Source of the DNA: Pilaira anomala
Taxonomy: Eukaryota > Mucoromycota > Mucoromycetes > Mucorales > Mucoraceae
Direction of reading: 5' to 3'
Assembly: GCA_025716855.1 (NCBI GenBank)
Contig: JAIXMQ010000020.1
Coordinates: forward strand, 310,001 to 374,000
Length of the DNA: 64,000 nt
A program made the position numbers and the translations under genes. Of the stretch, positions 35,519 to 48,091 are shown one piece after another (positions within the stretch are counted from its first letter, which is position 1; each line of letters begins with the position of its first letter). Under the pieces are notes generated by a model that worked only from the letters and a program-made list of their open reading frames with translations, ran no database searches and was not told where the DNA came from.

Positions 35519-36770
35519 ATGAAGGCAGACTATTGCGTCGATTATTTATCACATCAATGGAATACAGAAGATTTAATAACAACTTATCGTGAAACTAGTA
35601 AACAACGTCAAAAGTTTATTGTAGATAAATCAACTTTTACAACATGTTTCTTGTTAAAAAATGAAAAAGAAAATAAATCAAGAAGATCTGATGAATATAA
35701 ATTACAAAGATTTGAAAATGCTTTATGGAGAAATATGGCAAAGAATTGTTCAAATAACCTTGGCAAATCAAACAAGTTAATTCACCCATCTACTGTCAGT
35801 TGGTAAGTTTTTTCTTTTTCTTTACTGAACTATTCGATTGACAAATTTTAATTCTTTAATAGGCAAAAGGAATCTGATATCACATGTAAGGCTCGCATTT
35901 TTTATTTTTATTTTTATAGTTTTTTTTTTACACTTGCACAAGATAATTAACAAATAATAAATAATAGGGCTTTATGGACCAATGTATACAAATAATGACA
36001 AAAAGAGAACAAAGTATGATACACAATCATCTCTCCAAGGTCTTAAACCTGTTTTGAAAAAACAGAGTAACGTAACTCAATCACTACCGACTTATTCCGA
36101 ACCTTCTTCTCTCTTTTATGATTCAATCGAAACAGTAAGTGTTTGGTCCGAATTTGGTTCTTCTGCTACAACTTCTGGTTTGTGTAGCAGTAGGAGTAGT
36201 TTTAGTAGTGTTTGTAGTAGTAAAAGTAACCATTCGATCGGAGTTCATTTTAATCCTGAAATCATCGAGATTGAATATCAACCAGAGTATCCTGTCTCTC
36301 TCGAGTCTGCTTCTTCTTCTTCTTTTCCACATTCTTATTATGACTCAGAAGATGATGAAGATGAAACTGATGATTTATGGCCATTAATTTTACAAGCAAG
36401 TGAATCACTCAAGTCTTCCACTTATACCCGCATTTCTACTTTATTTTCAAAATGTTTATATTTTTATACACAACAAAAAAAGCATTCAACAACAACAACA
36501 TCTTCATCTTCATCATCATCATCATCAAATATAACAACATCTTCATCTTTACCCACAAAATATAAATCAAACAATTCATTACAAATATTTATCTTAATTG
36601 CTTCAATGATGAAATCGATGGTTTCCCTGACAACCACTTGGGTACTCTATCAAAGTCTATCTCCTTTATCTTCATGGTTATCTGTCACAGCTAATAAGAC
36701 TACTGTAAGCAATACTGCTGGTCAGTCATCCAAACAACAACCAAGAAAAGCTCGTCTTATTATTTTGTAA
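35519..36770 (+). CDS. DUF1752-domain protein, Reg1-like PP1 regulator candidate
   Basis: Three exons: 35519-35801, a 27-nt exon at about 35863-35889 and 35969-36770, about 370 residues. The first two exons and the start of the third form DYLSHQWNTEDLITTYRE, RFENALWRNMAKN and WQKESDITWLYGPMY, the DUF1752 (PF08550) pattern found in Reg1-like and some GATA-related fungal proteins. Further on, SIGVHFNPEIIEIEYQPEYP resembles the RVxF-plus-acidic segment by which Reg1-type proteins bind protein phosphatase 1. The rest is Ser-rich and acidic (DSEDDEDETDD). A role in carbon or nitrogen signalling through PP1 is inference from the family. Confidence 0.75.
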
Positions 36771-37631
<861 letters not shown>

Positions 37632-38559
37632 ATGACAACAGCACCTACCAATGTAAAAAATTCTACAACCAATAGTATGATTTTAGATTATTTATTTTAT
37701 CAATCTATCCAATCAAGACTTCAAAAAGCATTTATTCTCGATGAATCTACAACCGATAAGAATGTGATTGAGTCTGTTATTGATGGTAATAAAGAGAAGA
37801 AGAGAAAAATTACTTTTTTTTTTTTTTTTTTTTTTTTTTGTATAATCTAACTGGGTTATTAGACATATTATCATCAAAACATGGTAAAAAGAAGGATGCC
37901 AAATTCGAGCAAAGACTTAATCTTTGCCAGTTGACAAATTTAACCATTGGTCGTACAGATCATGTGACATTTTCGGCTCCTTCCATGATCCCAAAACGTA
38001 CTGTCGGTTTTAATCATTTCACAACAACTACACATTTATTCAATACAGCATTTGATCCACCTTTTTGTCGTAGACATCGTAGATCTCATTGTACTCAATC
38101 TTCTTGTCTTATCAGTCAAGGCGGTCCCGGTTTAGCTGAAGCGATTCCGGCATTTTTAAAGACAAGTGCAAATATGTTACGTTCAGTATTAGATAGTGAA
38201 CATGATGATTTAAAACCTTTGATGGTAGCTGGTCAACAAGTTATCGGCGGTGGCATGCCTCCTCGTTGGTACGATCTCTTTCTTGATTTATTAACTCAAG
38301 CTGCTATTCAAAGTTACATGTGTGATGGAAAGACCGGTCTTGAAACAATTTATGAAATCTTTTCTTATGGTTACGTAGAAGATGAAGATGAAGAAGAAAC
38401 AATTGAAGAGGAAGAAGAAGATGACGAAGAAGATGACGAATATGATGATGATGAAGCTCAAGATGTTTGGACTGTGAAAGCTGCTGATCATCATTTACTT
38501 TTTCCAAAGACTCGAACCATGTTTTTATTTAAATTACAAGTTCGAGAACGTGAGAAGGA

Positions 38560-38596
<37 letters not shown>

Positions 38597-39090
38597 TATA
38601 TATATAAGTTATTAACATGTTTTTTTTTAGTTTATTCAAATCAAACCAGGTTATACTTTAGAAGAACACTTTTTACATTTAGAAAAGCTTTATCCATTAG
38701 TATATTTTGAAAGAAATATGTGTGATTTCATTCAAATGTTGTTGGAAGATATGGATATTCCAGCATTAGATAAGGTAAAAAAAAAACTTTTTATAATTTT
38801 TTTTTTTTAGCATTATTTATTCACACCATCTTTTTTTTATTATTTAGTGTGACAATATACCAGAAGCAACAAGTCCATTAAAATCTCCTGAAGATTTACC
38901 CGAGTTGCAATTCTCTAGTATGCCTTCATTGTATAAATATCCAAGTGATGGTTCACTTTTAATGCCAGAAATACCAGACATGTTGATTGAAGATGAAGAT
39001 GTTGTTATACCAAATCATAAGAAACGTACAGCTTATACAGCATCTTTACATCAACAACAAGACGAATCGAATAAAAAGGTTCATTATTAA
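37632..39090 (+). CDS. Unrecognised acidic protein
   Basis: Exons 37632-37785, 37863-38560, 38631-38774 and 38848-39090. No domain recognised. The N-terminus has helices (MILDYLFYQSIQSRLQKAF). The middle has a Cys/His/Arg-rich patch (FDPPFCRRHRRSHCTQSSC), then GGPGLAEAIPAFLKTSANML and MPPRWYDLFLDLLTQAAIQS, followed by a long Glu/Asp run. These ordered-looking blocks suggest a conserved fungal protein. The end is uncertain: reading on gives VHY-stop at 39090. Alternatively a GTTCAT donor at 39079 joins in phase to AATCAAGATAACCC after CGCAG near 39324, giving an end NVVRIPKSS-stop at 39369. It lies just after the DUF1752 gene. Confidence 0.7.
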
Positions 39091-39427
39091 TATCCCCCCT
39101 CCCCCCCCCCCCCACACACACACTATCTTCTTCTCTCTTTCATTCTTTATTATATACACTGTAAATTATACATCTTTTCTTCCCTCCCTTCTCTCTCGCT
39201 CTCTCTTTCTTTTTTTTTAGATTATTCCCTAATAAATATATATATTCAACAAATTGACACATATATATAAATACTTTCTATAGTAACCCTTTTTTATTTT
39301 CATTTGTACCTAGTTTTTCCGCAGAATCAAGATAACCCAAATGTTGTACGTATTCCTAAATCAAGTTAAAATAAATTATATTGACATTTTTTACTACTGA
39401 GCAAAAAAGAGTTCATATTTGTGATAA

Positions 39428-39464
<37 letters not shown>

Positions 39465-39559
39465 ACGTGTGTTTGTGGCATTAAATTAAAAAGTAATTTT
39501 TTTTTACGTACACTGAGTGTTCATGTGATTTGTTACCATAGTAACAGAATTGACAGAAT

Positions 39560-39591
<32 letters not shown>

Positions 39592-39703
39592 AAAAACGCC
39601 TCATGATGAATTAATTTTGAGCTTTTATTTATAAAAGTGGTATACAAAAAAAAAAAAAAAAAAAAAAGTAAAAAGGAAATAGAGAGAGAGAAAGGGGGGG
39701 CTT

Positions 39704-40598
39704 TTATCGGATAGAAACGGAAAGTAACATTAAAGTCATTGTAAATAATAATAAACAAGAGGTAAGACCAACAATAGACCGACTGGCTGGGAAATACCCT
39801 TTGATCATCGCTTCTTGTGCATGGAAATAACGAACAATACCGAAAAATAAAAAGATCATGCTAAGAAGTATAAAAAAAATTCCAATCATTTGACCGTCTA
39901 ATAATGATAAATTTTTTGGTATAGGTGGATTGTGCATCATTGTCCTTTCAAGTCGAAACAATTGTGTGATACCTAATTGAAATGACATATTTTTTTTTTA
40001 ATAAAATATCACCATTTAACGCGTTGTTGTTGTTGTTGTTATTATTGTTAAGTATATTATTTATTTACCGATACCAACGGATATAGTCGATAAACTTGTG
40101 CGAAGCCAAGCTAAATAAGTACGTTCATTTGCTAATAAATAACAAAAATGATACAATAATTTGTTTTTAATTTTTTCAATCATTCGATTTATAGCAAAAA
40201 AAAATTAAAATCACATGACAGAACTTACCTAAATGGTCTCGAGCCACACTTCCTTTGTTTTCAAGATACACTGTACTGGAATATCTATCAAATACTCTTT
40301 GCCAAAATGAGCGCGAGAAAATAGATATCATTTGGTGTTGTCCGACTAGAGTGTTAGAAACTGTTGTTGTCTTATGTTGTATTACAGAAGAACTAGAACT
40401 GTTTCTTCTCTGTCTTCTTCGAACTGATTCATTATCTTGTTCATGTAAATCATCAAAACCAGCACTCGTACTATTCGCATAATCAATTGATGATCTACGA
40501 ATAGAAGAGTAATTTATACTCGGTGTAGATGATAAAAGTGGTGCATCGTCTATTTCTGTTGTTGCCGTATTATTATTGTTATTAAAGGATGTGTACAT
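39704..40598 (-). CDS. DUF202-domain (VTC1-like) membrane protein
   Basis: Three exons: 40229-40598, 40069-40131 and 39704-39972, about 233 residues. The N-terminal 90 residues are Ser/Asn/Arg-rich and disordered. Then ENKGSVARDHLANERTYLAWLRTSLSTISVGIGITQLFRL forms the DUF202 (PF02656) signature, with three predicted membrane spans in total (around LSTISVGI, MIGIFFILLSMIFLFFGIV and IVGLTSCLLLFTMTLMLLSV). DUF202 occurs in Vtc1, the small vacuolar polyphosphate-polymerase subunit; this protein's N-terminal tail is longer. A vacuolar or plasma-membrane role is inferred only. Confidence 0.88.
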
Positions 40599-40778
40599 AA
40601 GGAAAAAATAAAAAAATAAAAAAAAAATAAAAGGGAAATTATTATGTAAATATTTTTTTATTTTATAGTCTATTTTTTTTTTCCAAGGGACTATTTTTTT
40701 CAGGAGGCGCGAAGTTACACATAGACAAATTTTACAAGGTCAAACCAGTTGGCATATTTTTATTTAAATTTGTTATCT

Positions 40779-42320
40779 TTAGGATCTGCTTTGGTCAAGG
40801 TTTTCCTTTACACGCTTCATGTATTCTGCGGTAGAAACATAATGTTCAGGTTTAAGGCTAATAATAATAATAATAATGAAAGATTAGTTTTTTTTTTTTT
40901 ACATATATTATAAAAAAAAAACTTATGTATACTTTACTTTTTACCGTGAATAGCCAATGCTAAATCTTTTGTCATTACGTTATCTCTTTGAACAGCATCA
41001 ATACAAGATTGTTCAAGTTCATGACAGAACTTCTTTAATTCACCATTGTTATCCAAATTAGCACGATGTGCTAAACCACGAGACCAGGCGAAGATAGATG
41101 CAATAGGGTTGGTAGATGTAGGGTTACCCTTTTGATATTCACGGTAATGACGAGTGACGGTACCATGAGCAGCTTCAGCTTCCATTGTCTTACCATCGGG
41201 TGTAATCAAGACAGATGTCATCAAACCAAGAGAACCATAACCTTGAGCCAAGATATCAGATTGAACATCGCCATCATAGTTTTTACAAGCCCAAACGAAA
41301 CCACCCTTTGATTTAAGTGCTTGAGCGACCATGTCATCAATTAAACGATGTTCATACCACAAGTTGGCAGCTTCAAACTCTTTACGATAATCCTTTTGGT
41401 AGATCTCTTCAAAGATATCCTTGAAACGACCATCATACTTCTTCAAAATTGTGTTCTTGGTACTCAAGTAAAGTGGCATCTTCTTGGTAAGTGACATTTG
41501 GAAACAACTATGAGCGAATCCTTGAATGGAATCATTGGTATTGTACATGGCCATACCTACACCTCCATTTTGAGGGAAGTCAAAGATAGTCCATTTTTGT
41601 GCCTCAGATCCATCAGCTGGTGTAAATGACATTTCAAATTTACCAGCTTTTTCAGTGACAAAATCAGTTGAGCGGTACTATTAAAAAAAAAAAAAAATTT
41701 AACAATTTTTTATCTAATCTAATCTTATAATAAAATACTTTACTTGATCACCGAAAGCATGTCGACCAATCACAATAGGTTCAGTCCAACCAGGTACAAT
41801 ACGAGGAATATTATCCAAAATGATGGGTTCACGGAATACGGTACCATTTAAGATATTACGAATTGTACCATTAGGTGATTTCCACATTTGTTTCAAGTTA
41901 AATTCCTTGACACGACCTTCATCAGGTGTGATGGTAGCACATTTAATACCTACGTTGTACTTTTTAATAGCTTCTGCTGCATCAATTGTAACTTGATCAT
42001 CAGTCTACGTGTGTGTGTGTGTGTATGTAGGGATTAGTAATGCGCGAAAAAAAACATCAAAATCAGTTGTTAAACCTTACTTTATCACGATATTCCATAC
42101 CAAGATCATAGTACTTGATATCCAAGTCCAAGTAAGGCAAGATAAGTTTATCCTTAATATCGGCCCAAATAATACGTGTCATTTCATCACCGTCTAAATC
42201 GACAACAGGGTTTTGAACGCTAATACGGGATTGACTCGAGTAATGAGCTTTGGTTGCAACTGCAGGACGGGCCAAAGCAGCCAAAGTAGTTTTACGGACA
42301 GCAGTTCGAATAGCAAGCAT
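40779..42320 (-). CDS. IDP1: NADP-dependent isocitrate dehydrogenase, mitochondrial
   Basis: Four exons on the minus strand. Converts isocitrate to 2-oxoglutarate with NADPH formation. The first 30 residues ([19 protein letters not shown]...) are an Arg/Ala-rich mitochondrial presequence. The mature protein starts near [18 protein letters not shown] and shows [84 protein letters not shown] and [12 protein letters not shown], the eukaryotic NADP-IDH pattern. The last exon joins [15 protein letters not shown] and ends at a TAA at 40779-40781. A TG dinucleotide repeat sits in the intron near 42010. It is divergent from the PHP gene. Confidence 0.96.
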
Positions 42321-42613
42321 ATTGAAACAGTAAAAGAGAAAGGTAAGAAAGAAGAAAAAAAAAACTATAGACTTTCCCCCAATTATATAAGTTCTATTTG
42401 AGTCTCAGTGATATGACTCAACCAGCATATTCCCCCACTCATAAGGAATTGATTAAACATCCGAAGATTGTGGGTTGTTTCCCGCATTATACTTTAATTT
42501 ATCACCATAATAACTGTAGTCAGAGAGAACTAGCCACAAAATAAAACGTGATTTTATTTTTTTTAAAAAAAAAAAAACCTCGCACACACCCCCTATTTCA
42601 CTTCTAATATAAA

Positions 42614-44078
42614 ATGATAAAACCAGAAAAAGATACTAGTTCTGTTATGAGTCTTGATTATTACGAACCAGTCAATAATTCTTCTATGGAAGAAGAACAA
42701 TCACTACCTACAAGACCAAAAGACGGAAAAATAAGACAACTATGGCACGCTCATTCAACTTATTTTATCGGCTTGGCATCTCGAATTCTTACACTCATTG
42801 TCATTCTCGCTGTTCTTATTGCCATCGGTATTGGACTCAGATACACAGACGGCTTACCAAAACCTGAAGACTTTTCTCAGTTATCTTTTGATTGGAAAAT
42901 AGAGCCGAGGTCTTATTTGACACCTTATAATAGTTCGTTTCAATATAACGTCTTATTAGACGGTCATTCTCATTCAACTTTTAGTGATGGCAAAATGAAT
43001 TCGAGACAATTGCTTGACTGGCATTTGGGTAAATAATAGCAACACAAAGAAATATCTCTTTTTTTGTTGATAATTTTTAAAACTTTATAATTTTAGCCAA
43101 TGGATATAATGCTGTGATTGTTACGTAAAGTTTTTTATTGTATTTAAAAAAAGATCCCTCCCCCCCCCTTAAAAGTTAATTTTGATTGTTATATTAAAAC
43201 TTTAGTGATCATAATACTGTTGCAGGAGGTCTTGCAGCCGAGAAATTAGCATTAGCAGAGTACAACAATTCAATTGTTGTGATACCCGGAATGGAATATA
43301 CCTGTTGTCGAATTCATATGAATTTTGTAGATATTAATGAAACCATACCAGCTACTGATCCTTCTCCTTCCGATGAAGAATTACAAAGAGTGATTAACAA
43401 AGTTCATGAATTAGGTGGGTTAGTGATTGTGAATCATATTCCATGGAGTAATTCGACAGGTATAAATATATATATATACATATACAAAACACTTGTTAAA
43501 ATTAAATATACAAATAATTAGAATTTAATTATCAACTTCCAAGATTACCAAACCATCCTTCTGTCGAACAATTGATTAACTGGGGAGTAGATGGATTTGA
43601 AGTAATTAATCAAGACGTATTTGATGTCCCAACCTATCAAATAGCTGTACAAAGAGACCTGATACAAATGGTAGGATCTGATATCCATCATCCTTCCGTA
43701 GCAGCTCATGTTTGGTTAACTGTGAATGCAGCCAATATGACACGAGCCAGTATTATGCAAGAAATTCGTAACAAACGTACCTCCTTTTTATTCGATCCGA
43801 CAGGCACAAGACCTAGAACGTATGTGGACGCGCCTACCAAGTACAACTTTTTAACTCCTTTAACTTTACTCGGAGATTACTTTAGTATGTTTTATTATAA
43901 TAATAAGGGCATGTATAGCTTTCAAGGTACTTTCTGTCATCCTGAAATATTAACTATTCATGGGGATATAATTGGCTCTTTTATATTTTGGGTTCTCTTG
44001 TTTATTATCGTGTTTGAATTAACAAGGTTATTTGTTCTTTGGTCTTTAGCCAAAATCCGTGAAAGATCATCCAACTGA
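42614..44078 (+). CDS. Membrane-anchored PHP-domain metallophosphoesterase
   Basis: Four exons: 42614-43028, a 28-nt exon 43097-43124, 43206-43459 and 43522-44078. The N-terminus is cytosolic and acidic, then a single span (ILTLIVILAVLIAIGIGL). The PHP (polymerase/histidinol phosphatase) fold follows with its metal ligands: DGHSHSTFSDG, VTDHNTVAGG, IPGMEYTCC, VIVNHIPWS and GSDIHHPSV. A second hydrophobic span lies near the C-terminus (IIGSFIFWVLLFIIVFELT). PHP domains usually hydrolyse phosphoesters with a metal cluster; the substrate here is unknown. The conserved ligands suggest an active enzyme facing the ER lumen or outside. The 28-nt exon carries NGYNAVIV. Confidence 0.85.
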
Positions 44079-44466
44079 AAATAAATGATAACAATTAAAA
44101 TGCCGTTTTTTATTTTCCCATCCCGGACCGGATATGATAGTGTTCGGTTCATATTCTCTGAATATATTGGAACTAAGCGTTGAGGGTGGGGGTGGGGGGT
44201 AGAGGGAGAGGGAAATGAGAGGGAAAGGGCGAAAAGGGAAGTGAAGTGTATTAAGGGCCGAAAGGCGGGAAACCTGTAATTTTTCTTTCTTCCTTTATTA
44301 TATAAATTAAAGTAAGTATAAACTTCGAACAAAAAATCGGATTCATGTAGATATTAGAAAGAGGGAATGGGGATGAATACGATTATGGATGGATGGATTT
44401 AATCAAAAAACGTACATAAAAAAAAAATATATATTGATCAAATTTTATTTATTTGTTTATAACAGT

Positions 44467-45331
44467 ATGGCCGACTCAGCTTCTGCCGGTGCTTCTCGTG
44501 GTACGTTAGCTTTTTACGAACATGCTGATCAAAAAAATATATATATGTATATAGTACAATTCAACTTACTTATTTTTTTTAAAAAATATAGGACGTGGTG
44601 GATTTGGACGTGGTCGTGGTGGACCTCGTGGACGTGGTGGACGTGGACGTCGTGGTGAGGAAAAGAACGAATGGGTTCCCGTTACCAAGCTCGGTCGTCT
44701 CGTTAAGGCCAACAAGATCAAGTCTATTGAAGAAATCTATCTCTTCTCTCTTCCCATCAAGGAGTATCAAATTGTTGATTTCTTCCTTCCCAAGCTCACT
44801 GATCAAGTCATGAAGATCATGCCTGTTCAAAAGCAAACCACTGCTGGTCAACGTACTCGTTTCAAGGCCTTCGTTGTCATTGGTGACGAGAACGGTCATG
44901 TTGGTTTGGGTGTCAAGTGTGCTAAGGAAGTTGCTACTGCTATCCGTGGTGGTATTATCCTTGCCAAGCTCGCCATTATCCCCGTTCGTCGTGGTTATTG
45001 GGGTTCCAACTTGGGTGAGCCTCACACCGTTCCCTGTAAGGTTACTGGTCGTTGTGGTTCCGTCCTTGCTCGTTTGGTTCCTGCTCCCCGTGGTACTGGT
45101 ATCGTTGCCTCTCCCACTGCCAAGAAGGTTCTTCAATTGGCTGGTGTCACCGATTGTTATACTACCTCTCGTGGTTCTACCCGTACTCTCGGTAACTTCG
45201 TCAAGGCTACTTTCGCTGCTATCGGTAACACTTACGGTTTCTTGACTCCCGATCTCTGGGAAGAATCTGAGTTCTCTAAGGGTCCTTACCAAGAGTTCTC
45301 TGACTTCCTTGCTCAAAAGCAAAGAAAGTAA
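44467..45331 (+). CDS. RPS2: 40S ribosomal protein S2 (uS5)
   Basis: Two exons: 44467-44500 and 44592-45331, about 257 residues. Structural protein of the small ribosomal subunit at the decoding-site entrance. The RG-rich N-terminus ([18 protein letters not shown], a methylation-prone tract) precedes [30 protein letters not shown], the S5 core ([31 protein letters not shown]) and [11 protein letters not shown]. Codon choice is sharply different from its neighbours: C-ending and CGT/GGT/AAG codons dominate, the signature of very high expression. The intron in the RG tract has GTACGT and ATATAG borders. Confidence 0.98.
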
Positions 45332-45430
45332 ATTTCTTCTTTGAAAACTTGTACTTTCCTTTTACTACCATCTTAATAAACTGAAAGTATTATATAATAA
45401 TCTCAACATTTTTCTTTTTCTTAGTTTTAG

Positions 45431-45466
<36 letters not shown>

Positions 45467-46297
45467 AGTTGTATAAATATGTTCGTGTGAATGTTTGTAT
45501 CTGTATATTATGCAAAAAAAAAAAAATATATATATATATATGTATTTCTCAATGTTCACGCGTGATTAGGTCATGTTATGGTACACACGCACCCATTTTT
45601 AAGGGATATCTTAGTTTGTTCTTTTTGGATGTGAAATGTCTTTGCTTAGCAGGTTTATCAGGAACGACTTGTTCTTTGTACACTAAACCAAAATACAATA
45701 AGCCACACTTTGACCAATATCATGATGCACATGTCTTCTCAAAAGATGTCCGTAATACAAATACGACCTGTTATGCACAATTAAAATGAGCGGCCTCTCA
45801 CTACAAACGTATTTTATTGCATGTACACTTTCAAGTTCTATAGTATCATTTAATACACATCAGTAATGATGAAACAATCAACGTTAATCACTACTAATTT
45901 GCATGTATGATCATTTATTATTATTCCCTTTTACAAATTTCAAAAGATGTGAAAAAGAGAGATACATAGTCCTTCAAGACGTCAGTTTAATATGAATCAA
46001 CGTTACCTTACGCTCTCGTAAAGATACTTCATTTGATTTTTCTTCAAAAAACAAGATATATCACGTACTCTTTTTCTCTCTGACCTTGTTCAAACTATTC
46101 CCTATCGTTTTTATTTGCACAAAACCAGTCAATCCAACACTGTTATTATGGTTCATCCAAGTGTTTGAGGTGTAGTAGGGATCGGAATTTTATACTGATT
46201 TTTTTTTTCAGGCGTCTCTCTCACCATTTCACGCGAATTTAAGTTTTTTTTTTTTTTATCTGTACATTTTTTTTTTTTTAATCTTTTCAATAACGAA
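45332..46297. other. Intergenic region with TG repeat and HAT1 upstream elements
   Basis: Contains a TG run (45432-45464) and no gene; the frame at 45433-45789 begins inside the repeat and is not credible. At 46227-46240 TTTCACGCGAATTT resembles an MBF/SCB-type G1/S site, 58 bases before the HAT1 start, which would suit a histone-acetylation gene. This is pattern-based only. Confidence 0.45.
45432..45464. repeat. TG dinucleotide microsatellite
   Basis: About 16 perfect TG units shortly after the RPS2 stop codon, likely in or just past its 3' untranslated region. Confidence 0.9.
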
Positions 46298-47745
46298 ATG
46301 GATCCTCAGCTTCAACCCCACCCAGCATCTTTAAAAGTCATTGACTTTTCCGATTGGTCCTGCAATTCTACTGAATGTACTTTTATTAGCTTAGGTAAAA
46401 AAAAAACACCCCTCATTTTTTTTTTAAAAAAAAAAAAAAGTTGAATTCAACCATAACGATTTGAATCTACTAGTTGAAGAACGAAAAGGAGATAGTGATT
46501 CAAACGAACCTATTTTATCCACTACCTTTCAACCCGAATTTACATATCCTATCTTTGGTGATCACGAAACGATTTTTGGATATAAAGATTTAAGTATCAA
46601 GGTACACACACAATTTTTAATTTTAGTTAAAGTTTATTAAAACAACCTTAAAAAAAAAAAAGCTTGATTATACTTCAGGAGCGTTGCACCCTTATTTATA
46701 TGTAGATTATTCAGAAAAATATGTACCTGTCTCTTCTTCTAAAGTTGCAGCAGATAATGTAATTGACACGCTGGATCAATACTTACCTAAAGGCTATTTG
46801 ACAAATCGTGATAGTTTTATGGATAATGTCAAAACCGATGCAAAATCATTTAAACCCATGGGTGAAAAAATAACTGAATATACAAAGGAAGAGAATGGAA
46901 GCACTCTGAATTTTGAAATTTTCAAGACTTCTTTTGCTAGTGCCGAATTTAGAGAGTATCATAGTCGTATGCAATTATTTGTTTTACTTTTTATTGAAGG
47001 ATCAAGTTATATTGAAGATGATGATGAAAAATGGGAAATTTATACAACGTAAAAGTATAAAGATATATATGTATATATATATATTATACACTATATATAT
47101 TAAATATTATTATATTTTAGATTTAAACGAGATGAAGACTCTACCTATCATTTTGTAGGTTACTGTACAACTTATCCATTCTACTGTTGGCCAGAAAACA
47201 TCAGAATGAGAATCAGTCAATTCTTAGTATTACCACCTTACAAAAAGAAGGGTCATGGATCTAAACTCTATCAAACCATTTACCAAATTTTCAAATCAAG
47301 ACAAGAGATATGTGAAATCACTGTCGAAGATCCTAACGAAGAATTCTCTGACATGAGAGATAAAAACGATATTCGATATTTATTAGAGCATGGAGCCTTT
47401 AAGGGATTGAAAGCACCTGTCCCAGCTGACGTGATTGCTAAATTATGTAAAGAGTTTAAATTGACAAATCGACAAACACAACGATGTATTGAAATGTATT
47501 TGCTGTCAAATATTAATAAATTGAATCCAGAAGAATACAAGGCCTATAGATTGCAAGTGAAACAAAGACTTTATTCTTTTAACTTTGTAAGGTTTTCTTG
47601 TACTTGATAGATATATAAATTTAACTTTTTCTGTAATTTATAGGATGTACTTCGAGAAATGGAAGAGTCTGAAAGAAAAGAGAAACTTCATGATACTTAT
47701 TTAGGTGTAGAAGAAGATTATCACAGACTGTTAGAGATTATTTAA
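46298..47745 (+). CDS. HAT1: Histone acetyltransferase type B catalytic subunit HAT1
   Basis: Five exons: 46298-46394, 46441-46601, 46663-47048, 47121-47586 and 47644-47745, about 403 residues. HAT1 acetylates newly made histone H4 at Lys5/12 before chromatin assembly. Recognised segments are FQPEFTYPIFGDHETIFGYK, YLYVDYSEKYV, REYHSRMQLFVLLFIEGSSY, TTYPFYCWPENIRMRISQFL, the acetyl-CoA loop VLPPYKKKGHGSKLYQTIY and VEDPNEEFSDMRD with the expected catalytic acidic residues. All family blocks are in order. Confidence 0.95.
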
Positions 47746-47893
47746 GAATCAACGTAAAAGTAAAAATAAAAAGTGAATTTAATTCAGAGTTGATATAATA
47801 TGTATGTTGTATTTAAGAAAAAGAAAAAAAAATTAAAAGAAAGATTTGCCTTTTTTCTTTTTCGTTGCTTTTTATTTTCTTTTCGAGCCTTTT

Positions 47894-47931
<38 letters not shown>

Positions 47932-48091
47932 TGTTGGATTTTTTTTTTGTTTTTGTTTTGTTTGTTTGGAATAATAGCGATATAGTTTGTTGTTTTTTTG
48001 GTTTTTTTTTTTCGACAAGTTGTGGTATATTGGATGTAAATATATATATAAAAGAAAAAGAAAAAAAAAAGGAAAGGGTATATTATATGTT
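47746..48091. other. Convergent spacer with GT microsatellite
   Basis: The 346 bases between the stops of HAT1 and the KH gene contain a GT run at 47899-47928 and T-rich stretches; no gene. Confidence 0.6.

Noticed and set aside
44579..45322. 247-codon minus-strand frame opposite RPS2
   Set aside because: Antisense shadow of the codon-biased RPS2 gene.
45433..45789. 118-codon frame starting in the TG repeat
   Set aside because: Begins inside a microsatellite; no domain or splice support.
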